From positions 107,180,066 through 107,244,065 of the forward strand of contig CM046452.1 of NCBI GenBank assembly GCA_025506515.1: a stretch of 64,000 nucleotides of DNA, read 5' to 3'. The position numbers and the translations under genes are program-made. The DNA is from Flaveria trinervia (taxonomy: Eukaryota > Streptophyta > Magnoliopsida > Asterales > Asteraceae). Shown here piece by piece: positions 24,736-36,100 of this stretch. The notes below the pieces were generated by a model, which saw only the letters and a list, made by a program, of their open reading frames with translations, was not told the DNA's origin and did no database searches. Position 1 is the first letter of the stretch. Every line of letters begins with the position of its first letter.

Positions 24736-25152
24736 GTATCATATAGATATAAATATATATAAATATTGATGGTATGCTAATGATGCATCATGTAGTTAGT
24801 AGATCCGTTAAAAGGATTCGTTCCGGGTAAAATATTAATTTACGCGATTAGGTTTATTTATAAAGTCAAGCTTTTCCAATGCATTTGGTTTGGAATCTAA
24901 AATACTTTGAACCATCTAAATGAATTTATTAGTACATGTATATGAATTATGACCAATGTTCATGTGTGCCGGTTGTATCGCGTGTAAAAATGGTAATTAC
25001 GTCGAATCACCGATGCATGAAATGTAATGCCTGAAATTTTGCAATGCATAAAACGGTTTCAATAATTGGAATTCAATTGAAAATCAAGTATTATAGGGGT
25101 AATTATAACCAAGTCAAGGTCGGGTATTGACCTGAAATTGCCGGTTGTCACA
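24736..25152 (-). repeat. Truncated 5' LTR of the gypsy element
   Basis: This 417-bp piece matches 21159-21574 almost exactly and ends at the element border. Its inner side joins directly to the protease coding sequence, so everything between the first 417 bp of the LTR and the end of protease has been removed. As it includes only the first part of the LTR, it may lack the transcription start. Confidence 0.9.
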
Positions 25153-25157
25153 TATAA

Positions 25158-25744
25158 GGTATCCTTTATACCTTATGGGTCGTTTGATTCGCAAAATGTT
25201 ATAAAGGATTTGGAATTGGAATTTAAATTTAAATTGGAACTGGAATATTGTTAAAATGATAACGTGTTTGGTTGGTCAATTTTAAGTGAACTTGAAATTT
25301 TAATTTTGAACATTCGATTGGATTGTTAAACATTTTATGGGTAAGTGGAAGAAATATGAATTCTAATGAATGATGGAAAGTTTTCCAATTCAAATTCTAT
25401 CGGTTGACCAACCAAATATGATTTTGGATGGAAATTTTTCGAATTCCAATTCCTAAGAATTCTATTAACCAGCCTTAGGGGCAGTTTGGTAATTTTTTAA
25501 ATGTTTAAGTGCTGAACCAATAAGAGGTCTGAACCATTAAGTGTTGAACCATTAAGAGGTTTAAACTATTAAGAGTTAGTATGTCGTTTAACTATTCAAA
25601 GACAAATGTGCAACCAATTTAGATAATATATTTTAACCATTAAACATTAGATATTTTAACCCTTCAACGTTAATATAATGCTTAACCATTCAGAGACAAA
25701 TATATTGAACATTAAGACATGTGACGATTAATTGGGTTTTGATA
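25158..25744. repeat. Probable MITE remnants between gypsy and MULE
   Basis: Region 25160-25490 contains GGGTCGTTTGATTCGC near the start and a pair of inverted motifs (GTTTGGTTGGTCA and TTGACCAACCAAA), as in Harbinger- or hAT-like MITEs. Region 25490-25735 has repeated GAACCATTAAG motifs. I could not set clean ends or target duplications. Confidence 0.4.
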
Positions 25745-25753
25745 TAAAACCTA

Positions 25754-26712
25754 GAGTAATTTACTATTTTGGTCCCCGTGGTTTTGTGCTTATAACCATT
25801 TTCATCTAATAGTTTAAAAATGACCGGTTTAACCACTGTAGTTTAAGATTTGTTATAATTAAGTCCAGGTCACTGACCCCGGTCATTCATTCCGTTAAGT
25901 ATATGTAAAAAGACAAAAATACCTTTGGAGCTTATATACATGTATATACACACACCCCACACACCACCACCTACCAAACCTCCCACCCCTGGTCTCCGCC
26001 TCCCACCGCCGGTCTACGCCTCCCACCGTCGGTCTCTCTCTCCCTCTCTCTATACACGTAACATCAGAGACTACCAAACGAAGATGCGTCTTAGTTTGTA
26101 GATGGATTTGAGAAGCATCACACATATCACCACTTGAATGTGAAGAGGTCTAGGGTTTGAATCAGGGCGTCGATCACCACTTGAATGTGAAGAGGTTTAT
26201 GGTTTGAATCAAGGTGTCGATTGAGGGTGTGCGAATGTAAAAAAGTTTAGGGTTTGAATCTGCAAGATGAAGATTTGAATTTGGGATTCAAAATTGGTTA
26301 GTTTCTTGTTAGGGTTTCTAATTTTGTGGTGATTCCGATGTTTGTGGTGGTGGTGTGATGTTGGTTTGTGCTGGTACTATGGTTTGATTTAGGCTTGATT
26401 TTGGGAGTGGTGTTGTGATGGAAGTAGTGTGGTGGCAGGGGTGTTATGGTGGTAGTAGGGGGTGACGTTGTGGTAATGGTGGCAGTGGTGTTATGGTGGT
26501 GGCGGGGGTGGTGTTGTGGTGGTCATGGTGTTATGGTGGTCGTGGGGGTAGTGTTTGCGGTGGTAGTGGTGTTATGGTGGTGGGGTGTTGTTGTGATGGT
26601 GGTGGTGGTGTTGTGGAAGTGGTGGTATTGGGTTGGCGGTGGCAGCGGTGGTGGTGTTGGGTTGGTGGTGGCAGCGGTGGTGGTGTTGGCCATTGGTTTT
26701 TTGGAGAATACA

Positions 26713-26759
<47 letters not shown>

Positions 26760-27007
26760 GTGTGTGTGTTGGTCTGATAATGTTAGGGGTAGGGTGTGGT
26801 GTGGTGGATATATATGTAGAAGTAACAATTTAAATCCAAGGGTATTATAGTTTTTTTTAATATTTAACGGTAAAATTGGATGGAGCTAACGTTTGGATTT
26901 GATTGGAACAAATCTTAAACCATAATGGTTGAACCGAACGTTTTTAAACTATCAGATAAAAATGATTATAACTATTTGACCAGGGGCACAAAAATAGTAA
27001 TTTACTC
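25754..27007. mobile_element. Non-autonomous MULE (1.25 kb) just upstream of SEN1
   Basis: The perfect 9-bp duplication TAAAACCTA stands at 25745-25753 and 27008-27016. The ends GAGTAATTTACTATTTTGG and (reverse complement) GAGTAAATTACTATTTTTG start inverted repeats of well over 100 bp. The interior is a long GGT/GTG-rich tract (26340-26690), which opens low-complexity reading frames on both strands, then a TA microsatellite (26717-26755). No transposase is present. The right end lies about 107 bp before the SEN1 start codon. Confidence 0.92.
26717..26755. repeat. TA dinucleotide microsatellite inside the MULE
   Basis: About 19 AT units followed by a GT run; its length is probably variable. 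Confidence 0.9.
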
Positions 27008-27123
27008 TAAAACCTAACTATAAATCTCTTTGTTTTGCTATTAATATGTTTTGGATGGGTTCGCAAGGTTGATGGCTCTGTTTCCTCTCGTACACTGAAA
27101 TAGGGTTGAACGCTGCTTGAAAA

Positions 27124-30100
27124 ATGTCGAAGAAGCTTGTCCCGAGAATAGAGCTCTTAAACCGATGGAGGGTCATTGAAGAAGAAGACGACGACGAAAA
27201 CGAATTCGATCACTCGAAACAACTTCACATCCGTCGCCTTAAAGAAACTTGGTGAGTATTTCATGGCGATTTTTGAGACTCCAAAATTATTTGTCTGCTA
27301 GGCTTAGTTTCTTGAAGATTTGTACCAGGCAAGCAGTTGCCCCTTTCTATGTGCTTGATAGGCCGTTTAGTTGCATATGGATTCACAAACAATGTAAGGG
27401 TAAATCACTATTAAAGCGTTTGGGGCTTTTGAAATTTGAGCGATCGTTGCAGTATATAGCGATAACAGTACCCTACCATCTCTATCGTATTTTCTGATTC
27501 CTGCTAGTAATCAATTTTTCATGATGGTCACTGCCTCACTGGGTTTAATATACTTTGTATGTGAACTTATTTACCAACGAAGAACGTACTATCTTTTTTA
27601 CTTCTTTATATTCAGGTTCTCAGATGCATTCAACTTTTTAATATCTCTTCCCAGAGAAAATCATATTTGGTGCGGCTCCTGGGATATAATGGGGCCGCTG
27701 CTTGAAACATTCTACAACTACTATAAAGATGATCGTCAGGATTCTCCTCTCAAGCTTCTATGGAAAAGAGTTTCTGAAGAATTACAAGATTGCATGCAAT
27801 GTATTTGTCAGCATCATCAAGCCAAGGACACATATGCCATGGAGTATGAGTTGAGTTCAATTGGTCCCCTTCTTGATGTTTTATGTAGGCTAGATGAAGA
27901 AAGGGTGACTAATCAATTGAAAGAGATGAACACACAAGTAGCACAAGGGAAGTATGATCCAATGAAAGAAAATGCAAAAGTAATTAGCGTAATGTACGAG
28001 GTAATTTTTTGGTCGTTTACTCCTTTAAAGTTTTCAAGTTGATCTAAACTTGGATCGTTTTGTTACGTATATTTGCTTTATAAAGTGCGCCTAGGGGCTA
28101 GGTGACCTCAGGGGCTTGCTTTTGATGACTTAAGGCGCAAGGTGTCAAAAAGGGGCACATGAGGCTAAAAAGCACACTGAAGCGCTTTAAGGCGCATGTG
28201 AGGCGATCGCCTCATGTACCGGGTGATTTTTTGATTGGTTTCCCGCTTTTATAAAATCAAGCTGTATAGTGGCTGTGTGCTACGAAAGCTGTAGTGAATG
28301 ATAATTAAGAAAAGAACACTTTACTTGTTTTTCACCCACCGTCGTTGTTTGAAATCTGGCTTAAGCTTTGACTAGTTTTCTTGAACCTTTCCATGCTCAA
28401 ATTGAATGATCACATGCATTGAAGCTGTGGTATTTTTATTCAACCTCTTATCTCCTTGACTTCTGTTGTTAGAAAAGCGAAAGGAAACCATGGTCCTTAT
28501 TTGTAGCTAAATAACTTGTCAACCAAGACTCGTAATTCTAACCCAACTAGGAAATGAAATAAAGAATTAACTAAACTAAATCTATCCTTAAATAACTCCA
28601 TTGATCGACATAGAAACAAGATGATTTAGCGAACTCACTAATTAATTAGTTCTTGACTAATCAAGCCACTGATTGACATTACAAAATTTTAAGAAGTTAG
28701 TATATAACATATAGAGTAAACTTTGATTTGCTCAATGTGGCTTTGTCCAAACAATGTTTTCCCCCTCCAAAGGTCTCAAAATCTTGATTTACTCCCTATG
28801 GTTTCTAATGTGTCTCTGTTTACTCTAACCCACTTACACACTTTTTTTCTTAAACGGAAGGGTATTTTAATTAACTGAAATCAGGAGAAGTATGCCGGGA
28901 TTTGGAGTTTGGATCTTAATTTCTTTAGTTGAGAGCTGTACAAGGATAATGCTTTTGTAATTCACTCTCTACTGGGGTTACAAAAGACATTCTTGAATAT
29001 TTTCCGGAACTTGGATTTTATATATTACTTTATACCCAAATTACGTAATTTATTTTTGCTTTTTTATACTTTCAGCCATACCATCTATTTATTCTTCTTG
29101 CCTTTAAAGCCTGGCTATCAGATATCTCGTACAATAGTTTTTGATTTTACTTTCTGTTCTCTTTCAGGTGTTAATGTTTCCTGTCTTGTTGGATGACCAA
29201 TCCTTGGCCACAGAGTTTCAGATATTTATGGAAACAGTTGAGGATTCACATGAACTGACTTTGGCAGGCCATCAGCAATACCCAGTACAACATTAACATG
29301 CATTTCTTGTCTCTTTTGGTTCATAACAATTCTTGTTCAACCACATTGAGTATTTTCTGATGGTTTTGTGTAGGGAGTTTATGCTCTACTTTTCCTCAAG
29401 GCCAGGAGGTGTCGATCTTTAGGGTTCCGCTTAGCTGGAAACATGGGAAAACTGAGGTATAATATCTTGTTGCTTCTTGTTCGAAGGCTCAAGTAATTGA
29501 GGTATAATGAATGATCACTCCGGTGAATGGTCGGCAAGATTTTATGTATGCTGTGTGAGATATTTGATGTTGGTTGGCGGTTGCTCACTTGGGGTGACAT
29601 CTTGAGATCAGTCTAGGGCCAATCTTTAAGTAAAAGGAAATTGTATGGGACACTAGCCTATAAGAAGCAGTAATGAGAGTAGTTATAAAATAAAGAGCCG
29701 AGGCATGGAAAAACTCTTGCAACTAGCAAGCAAGCAAATAATATTTAGGATAATCATTGGAGGCGTAGTGTGAGCCTTCATCTAGTATATGCATTCTTAC
29801 TTGTTACCTTCTTGGATGTAAATTTCTTCTTCTTTTCGGATTGCCTGTTCTGATCCTTGGGAAGGGTGATAGACTCATGGAGCTTCTATTTGTATGTTAG
29901 AGGCAACAAAATTGACTTTCTGGTGTTTTGTTTCTTCCACCCAGGAGTGCAGAGGATTTGGAACCTTTACAACCCTTGCTCAAGAAATGCATTGTATTTT
30001 TAGAAATAGAAGTCATGCCTACAAGTCCTGGGAGCTCAAGGCCAAGGATGCAGCTGGATCGTGTTACTGTATGGCTTGGTATCAAGGCATTGTAGGGAGC

Positions 30101-33100
30101 AGTGGTTTTGCCTACTTTTGAAACTGTCCCATTCTACCTTTATTAATAATGTGCTTGATGTGACTTAGTATTATAAATATGTCTAGGTTTCTTATGATGT
30201 TCTTGTTTGCTCTTTATAAAGGCTTGGGTTTCTAGAGCCTCATGCTTTTGAAGAAGGGATCTTGGAGCGCTATCCCAGTTTTTTGAGCATTGTGCTCAAC
30301 CATATATCTGACGATTCTCTTGAGTTTTCTTTTGCAATTAACTGCCTTAGACTTGTTTTTGATATGCTTGGTATGTCTTCCTTTGGTCTTATATCCATAA
30401 TTTTCAATTGTTGGTTGCATGATTTATTTGTTATTGTCTTCTTATTTAATTTTTATTTTTATCTTTTAAGGATGCAAGCTCTGGTTAAGAGCAACATTAT
30501 CACCAAGTGTAATGCGTGACACACTACTGGGTCAGTGTTTTCATACTCAAGATGAGAAGAGCCACAAAGAAATATTTGATCTTTTTCCACATTTTCTCCA
30601 GGCATGCTTGTGTGCTATACTTGTGCTAAATTTTAAGTCCTCTATGTTTTTCTGTTTCGTACACCACAGAAGACATTTTGTGGTCTTTGTAATGTACACA
30701 GCCTATTTCTGCAGTCTCTTGAGGCGTTACAAGATGGGGAACATAAAAAACAACGCAGACATTTTCTGTATTTTCTTCTGCATCAAGTGACTGTTAGTAG
30801 TAACTTCAGCACTTTAATGAGAAAAAAAGCCTGCCAGGTATCTGTTTTGCTTTTATATCAACGTCTATAATGTAAAGACTTGTCATATATGGTCTTTGCA
30901 CCGTCTTCTTAGTTATTGATGGCTAAATTTTGTTTGCATCGTCTGTTTAATAATTGATGGCTAAGTTTTGTTTGCAGATTGCTCTTCTCATCATCTACCG
31001 AGGTTACAAGATGAAACCTTCCTGCCCGCCTTTTGAATGTGCGCACATGTGGTATGCAATCTTTGTATTATTTCTAGAAAAATTCAATGATTCTTATGTT
31101 CTTGCATTGCTTGGTATGCATTTCTTAGTAAATCATGCTTGTTTTAAGAAATGTGCATTAAATATTGTTTTATGACATTTTGTAAGGAAATTTTTTGTAA
31201 TAATGCCAAAATGTTGTTAATTGACATAAAACATAAACTCTTATTTAATTTAAGATCATAATAGGCTTAAGTAATCAAAGTCTCAAAGCATATTCAAATC
31301 ATCATTAGAAATATATATAAGAAATATATATAACAGACACATAAAACTTAAAAGATAAGTACTATCCTGTAATTATCATAGAAGACCTAACTAATTAGCA
31401 TGTTAGAATCGTCAAATTAATGCCAAAAGTTCAATGCTAATAACATATCACAAAAAATAAGCAAGATTTGCTGTTCATCATCACCACCGAGATAGTGAAG
31501 ATCTAGATAAAAAAGATTAAATATTGCCTACGTGGTAAGGTGCACAAGTGAGCTGAGTTTTTGAAAGTTTATGCCTTGTGTAGAGAGACACTATGCGTAG
31601 GCGCGTGCTCTATGATTTTTGACTACTATATGAAGAGTTATGGTTGTTGGCATATCTTCATATTGTAGGAGAGTAGGAGCACCATGTCCATAAATACATG
31701 AGGTAGACGTCAATTTAAAGGTTTTCATATTCTTTATAGTGCAACTTGTTAGGATCAAACTGGTACGAAACACACGAATTAAGAACAATAAAGAGGTTCG
31801 GTCGCGGTGTGCAACCTACGTCCTCTTGGGGCAACTAGGGTTTTTCTTTTATTTCAGTGATAAAGATTACAAGTAGAATGAGAAGTATATATAGACTACA
31901 ATTAGGGTTAATCCCTTTAGTTAATAATCAAATTAAAATGGGCCTAATTAGAACTTGGGCCGGCCAAGCTCAACTGTTCCAAATTAATCCACCCGAAACC
32001 TACACCCAACAATTCTCCCACATGAGGCTTCGAAACACATTTAGTTGCGTTCTGCTTCTTTGTGCTTCTGTAAAATCCCTCTGATTTTTGCACCCCTTAG
32101 CTACCCCGTCTTCTCAACATTATTCCTTATTTTTGCACCCCTTAGCTACCCCGTCTTCTCAACATTATTCTTGAAGGCCAGCTGAAGCTATGAGCTTATC
32201 CAACACCATGGATTTGGTAAACGTATCGGCTGGTTTCTTCGCACCTGAGATGTTCTTCTGATTGATTGCTCCATCATTTTTAGCAAGTTTCATTGCATTC
32301 TCATTGTCACAGTACAATGAGCAATCAGACTGCTGTTTACCTAATTCTTCAAGAAAAGTCTTTAGCCATATTAGCTCTTTACTAGCTTTAGCAACAACCA
32401 TGTATTTAGCCTCTTTTGTTGATAGAGTTACACTTTTCTAAAGTCTGGACAACCAGCTAACTTCTGTTCCTCCCATTGTAAAGACATACCCGGTAGTGCT
32501 TTTAAATGCCCCTTTACAACCACCCAAATCAACATTAGTATACCCTCCGATAATAGCATCTTTACCCTTGAAACATAACCCCATTTTAGAAGTACCCTTT
32601 AAGTATCTGAGTATCCACTTGACTGCTTCCCAGTGTTCTTTCCTCGGATCTGACATAAACTGACTAACTACCCCAACTGCGTGAGCAATATCTGGTCGAG
32701 TGCAGACCAACATACATGAGACTGCCAACTGCATATGCGTATGGAACTTTAGCCATCTCTGTTCTTTCTTTTTCAGATTTAGGAGACTAATTTTTGGTGA
32801 GCTTGAAGTGACTTCCTAATGGTGTGCTTCTAGGCCTGATGTTTTCATTATTCATCTTCAATCTTTCTAACACTTTCCTTATGTATTTTTCTTGGGATAG
32901 TTTTAAAAATCCATTCTTTTTATTTCTGATAATGCTCATCCCGAGTATCTGTTTGGCTGGACCCAAGTCTTTCATCTTATATTCTTTGGACATTTCTTTT
33001 TTTAACTTGCAGATCTCTTTCATATCTGACCCTGCAATCAACATATTATCTACATAAAATAGTAGAATGATATAAGAGCTCTTGAACCTCTTCAAATAGC

Positions 33101-36100
33101 AACAATGATACATTTGACATTTCTTGTACCCCGATCTTTCCATGAAGTTATCAAACTTCAAGTACCACTGCCTGGGTGCCTGTTTTAAACCATACAAGCT
33201 CTTTTCCAATTTGCAGACCCAGTTTTCTTTCTCGACAACCCGAAACCCTTCAGGTTGTGTCATATAAATTTCTTCGTCAAGGTCATCGTGTAGAAATGCT
33301 GTCTTAACATCTAATTTTTCTAGATGTAATTCCTCTGCAGCTACCAGACTCGGAACCAATCTGATGGTTGTCATTTTCACAGCTGGCGAGAAGATCTCAT
33401 CGTAGTCAATCCCCTTCTTTTGCTGAAAGCCCTTGACTACTAAGCGAGCTTTGTATCGCTTAGACCCATCATGTTCTTCCTTGACCCTGCAGACCCATTT
33501 GTTGTGTAGAGCTCTTTTATTTGGCGGAAGCTTGGTTAGTACCCATGTTTTGTTTTTCATCAAAGAACTCATCTCATCTTTCATAGCATGCTCCCACTGA
33601 AGCGAATCATTCAATTTAACAGCTTCAGAGAAACTTCCTGGTTCACCATTTTCATTTAAGAGAAGATAGTTAACTAAAGGAGTATACCTCTCTGGTTGTT
33701 TGGAGACTCTAGTGGACCTCCTGACCCAATTTTGACTGGTCTGGACTTTACGGGGACTGTTCATCATCAGACTCTGACTCCCACTATCAGAAGCTCCTAA
33801 TGCTTCTTTATCTCCACCCATATCATCATTTTCAAACTCAGGGACTTCAGTTTCAGTGTTTAATTCAGTGACTGGCTGTGTTGTTTGTTTGTTTGCATCG
33901 GTTTCAAATTCCACTTGCTCTTTTTGAACTTGTGAGTTTGTTGGAATTCTGTCTTTGAAACGGTTAAATGGATTTGCTCTTTCAAATTCACGTGAGACAA
34001 ACACACAAGAGCTGTTTTTAAAAGGGTTAAACGGATTGAAGCTAAAACACGAACCACGGATCGATAGTGTAGTAGTGCGACGCGAGTGGCAGCCACCATG
34101 GAAACCACCATTTCTTTGTGTGGGGATTGCATCGAACGCCATCGGAAGGCATGAGTGGCGGCCACCATGGAACACTGATACGTCTCCGGTGGCATTTGTA
34201 CAACACGCATAAATCAGCCGTATAATTTTTATACAAGTCAATAAGGCTTCACTCGCACCATTTCATCTCGACTTGAGGACAAGTCGTTTTTCCGGGCGGG
34301 TTGTATTGATACGAACCCAAGTCCCTCCTCCATATCAAATTCAAACCCTATTCTTTAACCCAAGACCAAGTCAATTATTTTAAAGAGTGGAGGGGAAGCC
34401 CATGAAAATAGGAGACGAGGACAACTGTTCCCATTCTATTTTTAGTTTAAGTATTGATGTTTCATTCTATATTTCTTGTCTTGTGTTTTTTAGTACTTTG
34501 ATTAAGGTTAATTCCTTGTTACTGGAGATCAACCCATCTCGAATTGGGTCTACTTGTTTTTCTTTTAGTTTGATTCAAGCTTCTTGTTTTGGGTTTTATC
34601 GCGTTCACTCACTGCGACTAGGTTTTTAACTAAGCTCAAAGGGACAAGATTACACTACAATGGTATGCTTTATATATAGAGATAGTTAGGGTTTCAAGAA
34701 ACTTCTTCATTGTTTTTATGTATTCCCATACTGCCAATACATGCTTCTAGGTATCACAAAAGATTCTATTTCCTTTCCATTAAATGTGATGCGTGTGGGA
34801 CAATTATAGTCTTAAAACATAGTTGAAATCTGTGCATTGTGAAACAATTGTTGCTCCCACTGTTTAATTATTTTTTATAACCGGTTATCATAGATGATTT
34901 CTACTTTTTTTGGCACAGGGGTCCTTCTCTGGTGGCATCTCTTAAGGACTCGTCACTCTACAGTTCTCTTAGGCAACCTGCTTTTGATTTGATCCAAACT
35001 ATCGTAGTCTCAGATGCATCTGCATTAGTGTCTTCAATGTTACACTATCATTTACATGAAGGTGTTGACAGCGATATCGTTGACGTCAAAGACGAAGACG
35101 ACAATGAAGGCCTATTTGCGGATGTTGTCGAAGAAAAGGACAACGGTACTAGTTGTTGGAATGGTTTTAATGTGCAGGGTCAAGCTACTTCATCAGAATT
35201 TGTGACATGGATGTGCATTCCAATGCTATGGGTTGATGTTTTAGTTGAAATTGATCCTCAAGTTCTACCAGTATCATTTTCTAAGGCAGTTTTATGGGCT
35301 TTATCTCGTTTTTCTATGGTTGAACCTGAAAGTAGCACTGAGATGGCTCTTCCACTTGGACATTGGTTAACCGCTCGTGCTCCAAAGGTCTCACAGTTAT
35401 TGGGGTGGAGAACACCATCTGGTTCGGATGATGTTGGGAATGGAGAAGCATCGAACAACTCAGTCAAGATCACTACAATGTGCATTCCATTAATCAGAAC
35501 ATTCAGGAGGTTAATCTTTTGATGCTGCATGCCTCTTAAATCTATATTTAAGCACTGTATTATTGCACATTGAACACCAAAAATTAACATTGTTGTTGAT
35601 ATTTTTATCATTTTATCACAGGTTAACATCCCATTTTATTACAAGGATGGAGCAAGTTGAGCTTTGGAAGCAATGGACTTGGGAACCAAGGATGGCTGAA
35701 AGCTTAATCCTTTTACTTGTTGATCCTGATGATGTAAATACTTCCCTTTAAAGTCATTAATTATGTAAGCCTAGTATTGTAACTATTATGGTAGGGTAAC
35801 TCCCCCTTCTTCTTCACCACCAACCTAATTTACATATTTATGCTCTTTTCTACCTGTATGTCTTTATGAGACATGTTTTGTTTGCAGAATGCAAGGCAAG
35901 TGGGTAGGCGTATTCTTGAACAAGTAGCAAACACACGGGGCCTTCTTTATTGTTTGCAGTTTCTATGCTCATGCTCTGCGTCACTATCAGCAGTCTTTCT
36001 TGGGCTGAAACATGCTCGGGAATTAGTATATTTTTCCTTCTATTTTCTCTCTAATTGTTAGCCGTCTATGTATATATGTTTCTACTCTTGTAGCATGCTA

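Larger units (their letters stand above)
18715..25152 (-). mobile_element. Ty3/gypsy chromovirus (Tekay-like), internally deleted, 6.4 kb
   Basis: The whole element lies on the minus strand between perfect TATAA duplications (18710-18714 and 25153-25157). The left LTR (its 3' LTR) is 18715-21574, about 2.86 kb, with ends TGTCACACCCCC and CCGGTTGTCACA as read on plus. A purine-rich tract (CATGGGGAGTA on minus) sits right next to it. The right LTR survives only as 24736-25152; the rest of it, the primer binding site, gag and most of the protease are missing. The two LTR copies differ over the shared 416 bp by two substitutions and one 1-bp indel, so the insertion is recent. Confidence 0.93.
31747..34246 (-). 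mobile_element. Ty1/copia element, 5'-truncated, in SEN1 intron 9
   Basis: Minus-strand element within the 3.9-kb intron 31052-34918, so it is antisense to SEN1. The left side is its 3' LTR; the coding part holds the end of integrase/linker, RT and RNase H. No second LTR, gag or integrase core was found on the right. A direct repeat of GCACCCCTTAGCTACCCCG (near 32090 and 32136) lies between the LTR and the end of the coding region. Confidence 0.85.

Noticed and set aside
26446..26850. Several overlapping open frames on both strands, Gly/Val/Trp-rich or Pro/Thr/His-rich
   Set aside because: They arise from the GGT/GTG tract and the TA run inside the MULE; low complexity, no start context, no homology.
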